Shown here: piece by piece, positions 41,098-49,963 of the stretch | How the letters are laid out: every line of letters begins with the position of its first letter | How positions within the stretch are numbered: the first letter of the stretch is position 1 | From: Pedobacter frigiditerrae | Lineage (GTDB): Bacteria; Bacteroidota; Bacteroidia; Sphingobacteriales; Sphingobacteriaceae | Length of the DNA: 64,000 nt | Assembly: GCF_004331645.1 (NCBI RefSeq) | Contig: NZ_SJSK01000002.1 | Location: forward strand, 1-64,000 | Direction of reading: 5' to 3' | Translations under genes and position numbers: made by a program | Notes under the pieces: model-generated | The model's database searches: none | The model's input: only the letters and a program-made list of their open reading frames with translations | What the model was told of the DNA's origin: nothing

Positions 41098-43157
41098 TAG
41101 CTATTGTGTTTGTTTTTGAGGTAGTTATATGTTTGTACTTGCGCCCTAACTTTAGCGGTTAATCTATTTTTGTGGTATTTGTTATTGTTTAATTTTGTGA
41201 TATCTCTTGCCTTCACATTATCCTGTAACTGAAACTCAATAATATCACGAATTTCATTTTTCACTTGTTCGTCTAACACAGGAAACCCTACTTCCACCCT
41301 GTGCTCGAAATTTCTACTCATTAAATCTGCCGACGACAGGAACATTTCTTCCTTACCTCCATTACCAAAAATAAAAACCCGAGCATGTTCTAAAAATTTA
41401 TCGATGATGCTGATTACAGTAATGTTTTCACTAAAACCAACAACGCCAGGAACCAAACAGCAAATACCACGAACAATTAGTTTAATTTGAACACCAGCAT
41501 TGCTAGCTTCATATAATTTTTCAACGACGCCTTCATCCGCCAAGCTATTTACTTTTAAAATCAAATAGGCTGGCTTTTTAGCTTTTGCAAATTTGATTTC
41601 TCGGTTAATTAACTCATATATTCTATTTCTAGAATCTAGTGGCGAAACAATTAAACACTTAAAATCTTTAGCAATTGTTTTTTTATTAAGGGCGGTAAAA
41701 AGTTTAAGCAGATCTCCCGTAATTTCCTTTTTAGCGGTAAAAATGCTGTGGTCACAATAAATTCTAGCTGTTTTTTCGTTGAAATTTCCAGTGGCTAAAT
41801 TGGCATAATACACTGGTCTACCTTTTTCAATCCGTTTGACCAAACAAATTTTAGAGTGCACTTTATAATCAGTTAAGCCATAATTTACATTCACCCCTTC
41901 TTCCATCAATCTATTTGTCCAAAAGATGTTGGCACTTTCATCAAACCTAGCTTTTAACTCAACAACACAGTTAACCTTTTTACCGTTTTTAGCTGCGTTA
42001 ATTAGTGTATTTATAACTTTTGAGTTTTCTGCAAGGCGATAAAGGGTAATATTAATCTCTGTTACCTTCGGGTCAATTGCAGCTTCACGGAGAAATAAAA
42101 TGATATAATCATAAGATTGGTAAGGTAAATTAACCAGATAATCTCTTTCGGACAGTTTATTGAAAATACTTTCGGTTCTATGCAAACCCTTAACTTTCAA
42201 TGGTTCAACTGGCGGATACTCCAACTCCTTAGACCCCACGTTTGGAAAAGCAATAAAATCTTTGAACCTATGATAGCGATTACCAGGAATTAATCCTTCA
42301 GCTTCAATTTTTAATTTTGAAACCAAAACGCTTAACATATCAAATGGCATTTCGGTATCATACAACAAACGCATTGGTTTACCTTTTTTACGTTTATCTA
42401 GGCTTGTTTTCAATTCTTCAATAAATTTATCACTGACGTTTTTATCAATATCAAGCTCTGCATCTCTCGTCATCTGAATGGAAAATGCCTCAATGACATC
42501 GTAATTAAAAACATAGAAAATATCATCCAAGCAATATTTAACAATATCTTCTGCCAAGATGATGAACTTTAGTCCATTGGTTTCTGGTAAAACTAAAAAT
42601 CGAGGTAAATTATTTGGTAGCTCAATTAAGGCATATTTCTCTCCTTTTTTTGAGCCCTTCTTAGTTAATCGAACAAAGAAATATAAACGTCTATCTTTTA
42701 GCTCTGGAAAAGAAACTTCCAAATCAATCATAATAGGAACCAAATTCGATAGAATTTTATCTCTAAAATGATTGCGTACAAACTCTCCTCTAGCCACGTT
42801 CAGCTGAGTATCATTTAGAATAAATATGCGATTTTGCGCTAATTCATTTATGAGTGTAGCTTGAAATAAATTTTCGAACCTGCGCTCGTGCTTAACTACA
42901 ATGTTTTTAATCTCGTTTAAAACCTTTTTAGGATTAAAACCAAGCAATGCCTTTGCCTTATCGTTAAGGTTAACCAATCGACTTAAAGTAGCCACACGCA
43001 CACGATAGAATTCTTCAAGGTTAGAAGAGAAAATGGAAAGGAACTTTATCCGTTCAATTAAGGGAACGGTTTCATCTGCAGCTTCCTGCAAAACACGTTC
43101 ATTAAAATAAAGCCAGCTTATTTCTCTATTTAAAAACGGTAGCTTCTTTTTGGCCAT
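41097..43157 (-). CDS. ppk1: polyphosphate kinase 1
   Basis: A 686-residue PPK1 of usual length. The N-terminus FLNREISWLYFNERVLQEA is typical. The PLD-like catalytic domains carry YKVHSKICLVKR with the autophosphorylated histidine and IYCDHSIFTA with the second conserved histidine. FIFGNGGKEEMFLSSADLM is near the C-terminus. It makes polyphosphate from ATP. It is transcribed with ppx and is encoded on the same window as a PpgK-like kinase that could use the polymer. Confidence 0.96.
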   Translation of the reverse strand: MAKKKLPFLNREISWLYFNERVLQEAADETVPLIERIKFLSIFSSNLEEFYRVRVATLSRLVNLNDKAKALLGFNPKKVLNEIKNIVVKHERRFENLFQATLINELAQNRIFILNDTQLNVARGEFVRNHFRDKILSNLVPIMIDLEVSFPELKDRRLYFFVRLTKKGSKKGEKYALIELPNNLPRFLVLPETNGLKFIILAEDIVKYCLDDIFYVFNYDVIEAFSIQMTRDAELDIDKNVSDKFIEELKTSLDKRKKGKPMRLLYDTEMPFDMLSVLVSKLKIEAEGLIPGNRYHRFKDFIAFPNVGSKELEYPPVEPLKVKGLHRTESIFNKLSERDYLVNLPYQSYDYIILFLREAAIDPKVTEINITLYRLAENSKVINTLINAAKNGKKVNCVVELKARFDESANIFWTNRLMEEGVNVNYGLTDYKVHSKICLVKRIEKGRPVYYANLATGNFNEKTARIYCDHSIFTAKKEITGDLLKLFTALNKKTIAKDFKCLIVSPLDSRNRIYELINREIKFAKAKKPAYLILKVNSLADEGVVEKLYEASNAGVQIKLIVRGICCLVPGVVGFSENITVISIIDKFLEHARVFIFGNGGKEEMFLSSADLMSRNFEHRVEVGFPVLDEQVKNEIRDIIEFQLQDNVKARDITKLNNNKYHKNRLTAKVRAQVQTYNYLKNKHNS

Positions 43158-43261
43158 GGATAAAAATCAAAAAAATCTCCTGACCTTATCAGAAGATTTT
43201 CAAATCTGCAAATTTTAGTGTTAAGTTAGTGTTAATTATTAGCTAATTCAACATCATAAAT

Positions 43262-43855
43262 TTACTTTTTAGTAGTAGTGCTTGCTGTGTTTTTCTTAGT
43301 TGGAATTGCTTTTGCTGAAACTTTTTTAACAGGGTTGTTCGCAACTGCTTTTACAACTGCTTTTTTTGTACTACTTGCTGCTGTTGTTGTTTTATTTGCC
43401 ATGGCTTTAGTTTTAGTTGCTACCTTTCTTACTGGTTTTTTTAAAGCTGCTTCTGCTTTTTCTTCAGATTCAATAGTTGCAACTTTTACACTAGAAGCAA
43501 TTGGTTTAGCTTTAGCAACTGCCTTTTTAACTACCCTAGTTACAGACTTATCAACCTTTTTCATCAGCTTAGATGCATCCTTTTTAGCTAGTTTAATTTT
43601 TTTAGGGGCTGCTTTTTTTGCAGCAGAAACATCTTCAATTTTATGTGCTACAGCAGATTTAACTTCTTGAAATGTTTTTGCTAATTTCTTAGCTGCTACT
43701 TTGCTTAGTTTTGCCACATCTTCTGCAATTAACTCGGCATTATGTCCCAGTCCTTTAACTGCTTCTAGAAATCTTTCTGTTAAAGTATGTTCTATTTGTT
43801 TTTTAACCGCCTTTTTGGTTGGTTTTTTCGGAGATTTAGATTTATTGGTTTTCAT
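43262..43855 (-). CDS. histone-H1-like Lys/Ala-rich protein
   Basis: A 197-residue protein made of Lys, Ala, Val and Thr repeats (PKKPTKKAVKKQ, KKAVVKAVANNPVKKV) with a short helical region near residues 25-70 (TLTERFLEAVKGLGHNAELI). It resembles bacterial histone-H1-like or AlgP-type DNA-binding tails. It probably binds DNA or polyphosphate. A long open frame on the opposite strand (43278-43670) arises from the complement of Lys and Ala codons and is not a gene. It is divergent from yajQ, with 75 bp between. Confidence 0.8.
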   Translation of the reverse strand: MKTNKSKSPKKPTKKAVKKQIEHTLTERFLEAVKGLGHNAELIAEDVAKLSKVAAKKLAKTFQEVKSAVAHKIEDVSAAKKAAPKKIKLAKKDASKLMKKVDKSVTRVVKKAVAKAKPIASSVKVATIESEEKAEAALKKPVRKVATKTKAMANKTTTAASSTKKAVVKAVANNPVKKVSAKAIPTKKNTASTTTKK

Positions 43856-43930
43856 ATATTTTTTAGCGTTTTTTGTATGATGATTTATATTTAATTAAAT
43901 CTATTATTTTTTATCAAATAAACTATAACT

Positions 43931-44422
43931 ATGCCCACTTTCGATATTGTAAGCAAGGTAGATGCGCAAACATTAGATAACGCTATCAACAATGCAAAAA
44001 AAGAGATTTTAAACCGTTATGATTTCAATGGTTCTAACAGTACAGTAGAGCTGGATAAAAAAACGAATACCATTACTATTGTAACTGAAGACGACATGCG
44101 TTTAAAGGCAATCACCGATTCCATCATCTCTCGTATGATGAAACAAAATTTAGACCCAAAAAGTTTGGATTTCGGAAAAGATCATACCGCTTCTGGCAAT
44201 ATGATTAGATTAGAGCTTAAAATTAAAGAAGGAATTGAGAAAGAAGCTGCAAAAAAAATCGTTGCTAAAATCAAAGACTCTAAATTAAAAGTTCAAGCTT
44301 CTATGATGGACGACCAGGTCCGTGTACAAAGCAAAAACATTGATGATTTACAAAAAGTAATTTCACTTTGTAGAGGTGAAGATTTTGGTCAGCCCTTGCA
44401 GTTTATTAACATGAGGAACTAG
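43931..44422 (+). CDS. yajQ: YajQ-family nucleotide-binding protein
   Basis: A 163-residue protein of the DUF520/YajQ family with two ferredoxin-like repeats. It begins PTFDIVSKVDAQTLDNAINN, has EILNRYDFNGSNSTVEL, and ends QKVISLCRGEDFGQPLQFIN, all family hallmarks. Members bind cyclic di-GMP or nucleotides. The cellular role here is unknown. Confidence 0.93.
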   Translation: MPTFDIVSKVDAQTLDNAINNAKKEILNRYDFNGSNSTVELDKKTNTITIVTEDDMRLKAITDSIISRMMKQNLDPKSLDFGKDHTASGNMIRLELKIKEGIEKEAAKKIVAKIKDSKLKVQASMMDDQVRVQSKNIDDLQKVISLCRGEDFGQPLQFINMRN

Positions 44423-44469
44423 GTAAATTATGCTCAAATAACTATTAAAACAACTTGAACCTATATAAA

Positions 44470-44835
44470 ATGAAAAATATTTGTTATTTGATGTTGCTGA
44501 CTATCTTTTTAGCTGCTTGCAAAAAAGTTAATAGCACAGCCGGTGTAACTTTATCCTTAACCAATAACAGTAAAGAAAACTTTAAATCGCTAACGGTAAA
44601 TATAAGAGGTCAAATATTTGAATTTAACAATTTAGCGCCAAGCAAAACTGAAACCATATCAGTAAAGGATACCTACAGATATTTCTACGCAAAAGTGGTT
44701 ACCGCAACTGATGAAATTGTAGCACAACCGATTGACTTTGTGGGTGAGCAGTTGATAAAAAGTGGCAAAGTGGATGTAAATCTCGAGATTAAAACTATTA
44801 ATGGTACGAGATATTTGGATATCATCGCACAATAA
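44470..44835 (+). CDS. hypothetical lipoprotein
   Basis: A 121-residue protein from ATG 44470 (a TTG start at 44455 is less likely). MKNICYLMLLTIFLAACKKV is a lipoprotein signal with LAAC at the cleavage point. The rest is a beta-rich region (TLSLTNNSKENFKSLTVNIR) resembling small Ig-like lipoproteins. No function. It is followed after seven bases by the GNAT gene. Confidence 0.7.
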   Translation: MKNICYLMLLTIFLAACKKVNSTAGVTLSLTNNSKENFKSLTVNIRGQIFEFNNLAPSKTETISVKDTYRYFYAKVVTATDEIVAQPIDFVGEQLIKSGKVDVNLEIKTINGTRYLDIIAQ

Positions 44836-44842
44836 ATCACAG

Positions 44843-45295
44843 ATGGAAATTACTGAAAAAGGTTTTATTTTTTCTGACGATCGCAATTTAGTAGATGTAA
44901 ATGCTGTTCACAATTATTTAAGCACTCAATCTTATTGGGCTAAGGAAATTCCATTTGAACTTGTTCAAAAATCAATAGCTAATTCTCTTTGTTTTGGAGT
45001 TTATAAAGATGGAAAACAAGCTGGCTTTGCACGTTGGGTAACAGATAAAGCTACCTTTGCATACCTATGTGATGTGTATATCGAGGAAAATTTTCGTGGG
45101 TTAGGTTTATCTAAAAAACTGATGTCATTAATGATGTTTCACCCAGATTTGCAAGGCTTGAGAACATATTGTTTAGCAACCTTAGATGCACACGGCTTAT
45201 ATGCTCAATTTGGTTTTAAGCCAGTTGGTTCTCCAGAAAAATTAATGGAAATTAGAATACAAGATATATATATTAATGGAAAAGGGGAAATGTAA
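44843..45295 (+). CDS. GNAT-family N-acetyltransferase
   Basis: A 150-residue acetyltransferase from ATG 44843, chosen because MEITEKGFIFSDDRNLVDVN is a normal start, whereas the longer frame overlaps the lipoprotein gene. The GNAT core ATFAYLCDVYIEENFRGLGLS carries the acetyl-CoA loop, followed by LATLDAHGLYAQFGFKPVG. The substrate is unknown. It is convergent with the GH43 gene across an inverted repeat. Confidence 0.85.
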   Translation: MEITEKGFIFSDDRNLVDVNAVHNYLSTQSYWAKEIPFELVQKSIANSLCFGVYKDGKQAGFARWVTDKATFAYLCDVYIEENFRGLGLSKKLMSLMMFHPDLQGLRTYCLATLDAHGLYAQFGFKPVGSPEKLMEIRIQDIYINGKGEM

Positions 45296-45329
45296 GATGG
45301 AAAAGGAAAATTCACATCTTACATTTTCC
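45286..45329. terminator. inverted repeat in a convergent gap
   Basis: GGAAATGTAAGATG (45286-45299) pairs with CATCTTACATTTTCC (45315-45329) over 14 bp with one extra base, around a 15-base loop. It overlaps the stop of the GNAT gene and lies before the convergent GH43 gene. It has no T-run but is well placed to separate the two transcripts. Confidence 0.5.
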
Positions 45330-45345
45330 ATCCTACCTCTTACGT

Positions 45346-46308
45346 CTATAATTTACTTTTCTTCACGCCTTCTTTTGTAATCTTAACAGGATTAATCAAT
45401 CCGTCTTTGTCAAACGTCATTAAATCTATGCAAGTTACACGATGATTGCCATCTGTTTCGCCTATTGGTCTGCGGTGATAAACAATGTACCACAAATCTT
45501 TTTTCTCATTATGCACAACAGAGTGATGACCAGCCCCTCTTGCAATTGTATGATCTTGGGTAAGTATTCTACCTATACGTTTAAATGGACCCAATGGAGA
45601 ATCGCCAATAGCATAAGCCACAAAGTAATTTGGACCAGTCCAGCCACCTTCACTCCACATGAAATAATATTTACCATCTTTTATGAACATAAAAGAACCT
45701 TCGGTATATCCTTCTGGTGTGATCTCTTTAAATGTAGTTCCATCTGGATAGGGAATAAAACCCGTAAAATCTTTATTTAATTTGGCAATGTTACAATGCG
45801 ACCAGCCACCATAAATTAGATAATACTGCCCGTCTTTGTCTTTAAAAACGAATTGGTCTATCGGCTGTGCCTTATTATAAAATTTATCCACTAAGGGTTT
45901 ACCCAAATGATCCTTATAAGGACCTTCAGGTTTATCTGCTACAGCAACACCTATGCCGCCAACTTCTTTATCGCTCTGGATGTCATTTGCGCCAAAAAAC
46001 AAGTAGTACTTTCCATCTTTTTGAGTAATAGATGGTGCCCACATTGCTTTATTAGCCCATTTAATGGATGCTGTATCTATAATTCTTTCGTGTTTTTTCC
46101 AAGTAATTAAATCTTTGGATGAAAATGCATCCATAAAAACCTGCTCTTTATATTTTGCTGAATAAGTTGGATAAATCCAGTAAGTTTTACCGAAAATTTG
46201 CGCCTCAGGATCTGCGTACCAACCAGGGAAGATAGGATTGCCTGATGTTTGAGCTTGAACAAACAAAGGAAGCAATAAAAAGAAAATGATAAATCGATTT
46301 AGTTTCAT
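45346..46308 (-). CDS. secreted GH43-family glycoside hydrolase
   Basis: A 320-residue five-blade beta-propeller enzyme with signal peptide MKLNRFIIFFLLLPLFVQAQ. The catalytic base aspartate is in GWYADPEAQIF, the middle aspartate region in MWAPSITQKDG, and the acid glutamate in GYTEGSFMFIKDG, matching GH43. Members act on arabinan, xylan or galactan side chains. Exact specificity cannot be read. It stands alone, with intergenic palindromes on both sides. Confidence 0.88.
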   Translation of the reverse strand: MKLNRFIIFFLLLPLFVQAQTSGNPIFPGWYADPEAQIFGKTYWIYPTYSAKYKEQVFMDAFSSKDLITWKKHERIIDTASIKWANKAMWAPSITQKDGKYYLFFGANDIQSDKEVGGIGVAVADKPEGPYKDHLGKPLVDKFYNKAQPIDQFVFKDKDGQYYLIYGGWSHCNIAKLNKDFTGFIPYPDGTTFKEITPEGYTEGSFMFIKDGKYYFMWSEGGWTGPNYFVAYAIGDSPLGPFKRIGRILTQDHTIARGAGHHSVVHNEKKDLWYIVYHRRPIGETDGNHRVTCIDLMTFDKDGLINPVKITKEGVKKSKL

Positions 46309-46375
46309 ATTGCAAGATAGAAAATTGATTTGTTTTTAGCTAATTTTGTAATTCAAATCTGTTTTGTCATTCAGA

Positions 46376-46457
46376 ACGCAGCGAAGAATCCACTTTCTCA
46401 TCTCTTAAATAGATTCCTTCCCGACACATCGGGACAAGCTGTTCCTCGGAATGACAG
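46376..46457. repeat. GTCATTC...GAATGAC intergenic palindrome
   Basis: Begins GTCATTCAGAACGCAGCGAA at 46376 and ends CGGAATGACA at about 46447-46456. The inner part AAGAATCC...GGATTC-like pairs imperfectly and carries a small CCCGACACATCGGG hairpin. Same family as 49887 and 55521. Confidence 0.75.
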
Positions 46458-46481
46458 ATCTATTTTGAATAAAAAAAACCT

Positions 46482-47429
46482 CTACCAATTCTTAACCCAA
46501 TCTTCTTGTTGCTCTTCATTTAAATAAGTCCAAGCTACAATTCTGGTAATTTTATTACCAGCACTCATTTCACTTGTTCTAATTTCCGTAACTTCTGCTC
46601 TATTTAACATCGCATAAACACCAGGCAAATTTTCACTTTTAGAAATCAAACTTGTAAACCAAAAACATTGACTTTTGAATGATTTACTTTCTTCAATCAT
46701 TTTAGAGATAAAGCCAACTTCTCCGCCCTGTGTCCATAATTCACTATGCTGACCACCGAAATTTAGAACCGGTTTTGAATAGTTCTTTTGCCCAAGATTT
46801 CTACTTTTTCTTTGCGAACCAGCAAGCGCCTCTTCTGCCGATGCATGAAATGGAGGATTACAAATTGTTAAATCAAATTTCTCTTCTTTATGAATGATAT
46901 GCTTAAAGATTTCTCTTTTTGAAGGTTGCAATCTTAATTCAATTGAGTTTTTTAAAGAAGGATTAATATCCACTATATTTTTCGCTGAGCGGGTAGCAAC
47001 GTCATCGATATCAGAACCTACAAAATCCCACCCATATTCTTGATGCCCGATAATTGGATAAACACAATTTGCACCAACACCTACATCTAATACCTTAACC
47101 TTTTTCCCCTTTGGGATTACCTGATGATGGCAAGAAGCTAGTAAATCTGCAGCGTAGTGCATATAATCGGCTCTGCCAGGAATTGGTGGACACAAATATC
47201 CTTCGGGGATATCCCAAATTTCTATTTGATAGAAATGTTTAAGTAAAGCCTTGTTTAGGATTTTAACAGCTACTGGATTGGCAAAATCTATAGATTCATC
47301 ACCATATTTATTAACCGACACAAAACTTCTCAGCTCAGCACAAGAATTTGTCAATGCTTTAAAATCGTACCTTGAACGATGTTTATTCCTTGAATGTAAA
47401 GTGCTTTTTTCAGCTCCAGACTTTTCCAT
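46482..47429 (-). CDS. rlmF: 23S rRNA (adenine-N6)-methyltransferase RlmF
   Basis: A 315-residue SAM-dependent methyltransferase that modifies A1618 in 23S rRNA. HSRNKHRSRYDFKALT near the N-terminus, VLDVGVGANCVYPIIG, the SAM motif region and LTICNPPFHASAEEAL with NPPF are typical of RlmF. The length is normal. It overlaps the next minus-strand gene by one base. Confidence 0.93.
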   Translation of the reverse strand: MEKSGAEKSTLHSRNKHRSRYDFKALTNSCAELRSFVSVNKYGDESIDFANPVAVKILNKALLKHFYQIEIWDIPEGYLCPPIPGRADYMHYAADLLASCHHQVIPKGKKVKVLDVGVGANCVYPIIGHQEYGWDFVGSDIDDVATRSAKNIVDINPSLKNSIELRLQPSKREIFKHIIHKEEKFDLTICNPPFHASAEEALAGSQRKSRNLGQKNYSKPVLNFGGQHSELWTQGGEVGFISKMIEESKSFKSQCFWFTSLISKSENLPGVYAMLNRAEVTEIRTSEMSAGNKITRIVAWTYLNEEQQEDWVKNW

Positions 47430-48742
47430 TAAACAGTTTTAACATCATCTTCACTGTAATCGTTAATATCTGTAATATATCCATTAGTCAGTAAAAATTC
47501 AAATAATGGTTTTGCATCTGGTGTTACAGGCATATTGCTTGTAGAAATGACTGTATTGGTCTTTTTATCTATAAAGGGATAAGCAAAAAGTTTTACATTC
47601 TGGGTAAACATGTCACTCACATAAGCCAATAACTGACTAGAGTAATTATCGCCAAAATTTTTAGAATTAAATACAAACTTTAAATTGTTAATGTTTGTAG
47701 AAATACCCACGCTTTTGGGTTTACAACGACCTAAATATTTGGCTAATCTGTTGTGTCGTGTAAAATTAGAAACGATAACCAAGTTGCCAGTCGCACACAT
47801 CTCTTCTGCTCTTTTTGCTACGGATTCCAAATCGATATCATCGGGCGTCTCTTGTTCGCTGGTTAAAACATTGGTTAACAAAACCTCAATCATAACAGCC
47901 AAATTACCTTCTTCCACTTTGTTTGTGCGTTTAAATTGATCGGTAGCCTTATTAAACAAATTAAAGTTAGGTAATGATTTCTGTCCAAATTTAGTGCGCA
48001 AAATCATGATATCTTTTTTGTACAATAAATCCTTAGCCTGACGAGGGTGGCCATCTGCATCAAAAATTGCTGCTGCAGAAAAGTCTTTCATTATCAAATA
48101 AAGATTTAACAAAGTATTATTTACTTCAGCAAAAACAGGCCCTTTTACAGAAATTAAGTCTATCTCTACAGAACCGATAGTTAAGTTATCCACTAAAGAT
48201 TCAACCATCACCTTTGGTTCGTTGTGATGGTAAAAAGCAGCGTAAACCAAGTTAACACCGATAATACCCAACACACGCTGTTGCATATTTACATCAGTAT
48301 CAAATAAGCGAACATGAAAAAAAACTTCGTTTGGCAAACCGCCAGGTTCTGTTTGGAAACAAATGCCTACCCAACCATGAGGTTCATTGGTACGTTTAAA
48401 ATTTAGCGTGGTCACCGTATTTGCAAAAGCAAAAAAAGTACGGCTTTCATATTTTTCGCCCAGCAAACGTTCGTTTAATAAACTAAATTCGTGGTCCAAC
48501 ATACGTAAAAGCCTATTCTGACTTACATATCTACCAGAGGTCTCTGCTCCATAAATGGCGTCACTAAAAGTCATGTCATAAGCAGACATGGTTTTAGCAA
48601 CGGTACCAGCAGCTGCACCAGCAGTGAAAAAATTACGAGCTACTTCTTGGCCTGCACCTATTTCTGCAAATGTGCCATAGATTTTCTCGTTCAAATTTAT
48701 TTTTAGTGCCTTCCGCTTCGTATCAAGGATTTCTCTTTCCAT
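47429..48742 (-). CDS. conserved protein of unknown function
   Basis: A 437-residue soluble protein with conserved-looking segments KIYGTFAEIGAGQEVARNFF, SAYDMTFSDAIYGAETSGRY and LGIIGVNLVYAAFYH, and a C-terminal helical region LLTNGYITDINDY. No signal peptide. I recall homologues in cyanobacteria and Bacteroidota, some carrying enzyme names I do not think the sequence supports. It sits directly before rlmF. Confidence 0.75.
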   Translation of the reverse strand: MEREILDTKRKALKINLNEKIYGTFAEIGAGQEVARNFFTAGAAAGTVAKTMSAYDMTFSDAIYGAETSGRYVSQNRLLRMLDHEFSLLNERLLGEKYESRTFFAFANTVTTLNFKRTNEPHGWVGICFQTEPGGLPNEVFFHVRLFDTDVNMQQRVLGIIGVNLVYAAFYHHNEPKVMVESLVDNLTIGSVEIDLISVKGPVFAEVNNTLLNLYLIMKDFSAAAIFDADGHPRQAKDLLYKKDIMILRTKFGQKSLPNFNLFNKATDQFKRTNKVEEGNLAVMIEVLLTNVLTSEQETPDDIDLESVAKRAEEMCATGNLVIVSNFTRHNRLAKYLGRCKPKSVGISTNINNLKFVFNSKNFGDNYSSQLLAYVSDMFTQNVKLFAYPFIDKKTNTVISTSNMPVTPDAKPLFEFLLTNGYITDINDYSEDDVKTV

Positions 48743-48872
48743 CGTGCAAAAATAGTAAAAAAGGTTAAAGGTATAAGGTTTTAAGGCTTAAGGATAATCA
48801 ATCTAAAAAAGAAAAGGATACATCTTTCGACATACCCTTTTCAACCTTAAACTCAAAATCAAACTTATTGTA

Positions 48873-49304
48873 TTATGAAACTACAATTTCTTTATGCGCT
48901 TGTTTAGCATCGTCTATCTTACCAATAGTGATATATAAAATACCATTGGTGTATTCTGCGCTTATTTTATCAGCATCAACTCCTTCAGGCAATACAAATG
49001 ACCTTGCAAAGGAGTTGTATTCAAATTCTTTACGTGTATAATCTTTTTGTGTATCTGCTTCTACTTTTTTCTCTGCCCAAACAGAAAGATTATCTTTTTT
49101 CAAGTCTATTTTAAAATCTTCTTTATTTAATCCAGGAGCAGCTAACTCAATTTTGTATTCATTAGCACCTTCATAAATGTTTACATTAGGCACTTTATTT
49201 ACACCGTGATTTTTATTTAATGCATCACTAAACAAAGAATCGAAAACATTGTTAAAATAAGGTGCTGTGTTTCTCGTTTTGTTGTTAAATTTTACTAAAG
49301 TCAT
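48873..49304 (-). CDS. Hsp20-family small heat shock protein
   Basis: A 143-residue alpha-crystallin-domain chaperone that holds unfolding proteins. The start at 49304 (MTLVKFNNKTRN) is set by a strong GGAGGATATAAAAATG ribosome-binding site. A longer frame from 49355 lacks one. The crystallin domain spans about 40-140, with AAPGLNKEDFKIDLKKD and the C-terminal TNGILYITIGK motif. It is a single gene divergent from the thioesterase gene. Confidence 0.93.
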   Translation of the reverse strand: MTLVKFNNKTRNTAPYFNNVFDSLFSDALNKNHGVNKVPNVNIYEGANEYKIELAAPGLNKEDFKIDLKKDNLSVWAEKKVEADTQKDYTRKEFEYNSFARSFVLPEGVDADKISAEYTNGILYITIGKIDDAKQAHKEIVVS

Positions 49305-49378
49305 TTTTATATCCTCCGTTATTTTATTTTTTAAATTATAATTGTTCCTATTCAAACCTTATTCCAAACCAAATATCT

Positions 49379-49870
49379 ATGTTTTTTAAGTCATTTTGGC
49401 GCAAAAAAGAAAAATCAACAGACAAAAAGTCAGTTTCAGTAGGTCACGTCGACACTTTTAAGTATAAAACCAGTATTGAAATGCGTTTCGCAGATTTAGA
49501 TATGATGGGACACGTAAACAACGCCATCTACTTCACCTATATGGAAATCGGCAGAACCAAATATTGGAAACACGCCATTAATTGGGATTGGAAAACTACA
49601 GGTGTAGTGATTGGCCAAGCATCTATAGATTATATTGCACCTATTTTTTTAGAAGATAAAGTGAGCATGTACGTTCGCACTTCGCGAATTGGCAATACCA
49701 GTTTCGATTTAGAATACCTTATTGTAAAAGATGTAAACGGTAAAGAAGTAACCTGCAGCAAAGGCAAAACAGTTTGCGTAGCTTATGATTATGGCTCTAA
49801 AACCCCATCGGCCATACCAGATAAGGAAAGAAACAAAATGATAGCGTTTGAGCAATTGGAGAGTTCTTAA
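49379..49870 (+). CDS. acyl-CoA thioesterase, 4HBT hot-dog family
   Basis: A 163-residue hot-dog thioesterase. MRFADLDMMGHVNNAIYFTY (about 36-55) carries the catalytic aspartate and GHVNN motif. It begins with a basic stretch (FFKSFWRKKEKSTDKK). The thioester substrate is unknown. It is convergent with the FAD oxidase gene across an intergenic palindrome. Confidence 0.85.
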   Translation: MFFKSFWRKKEKSTDKKSVSVGHVDTFKYKTSIEMRFADLDMMGHVNNAIYFTYMEIGRTKYWKHAINWDWKTTGVVIGQASIDYIAPIFLEDKVSMYVRTSRIGNTSFDLEYLIVKDVNGKEVTCSKGKTVCVAYDYGSKTPSAIPDKERNKMIAFEQLESS

Positions 49871-49886
49871 AAAAAATTCCGTGACT

Positions 49887-49957
49887 TGTCATCCTGAGTC
49901 TGCGAAGGATCTCTACTTTGATTTCACTTTAGAGATTCTTCCTTGGTCAGAATGACA
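49887..49957. repeat. GTCATCCTGAG...AGAATGAC intergenic palindrome
   Basis: GTCATCCTGAGTCTGCGAAG at about 49888 and TTGGTCAGAATGAC ending at about 49956, with GATCTCT...AGAGATTC pairing inside. It sits in the convergent gap between the thioesterase and FAD oxidase genes. Confidence 0.75.
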
Positions 49958-49963
49958 AAAACA

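Noticed and set aside
43278..43670. 130-residue hydrophobic plus-strand frame
   Set aside because: It is the complement of the Lys/Ala-rich gene, where Lys codons read as Phe and Ala codons as Ser or Gly.
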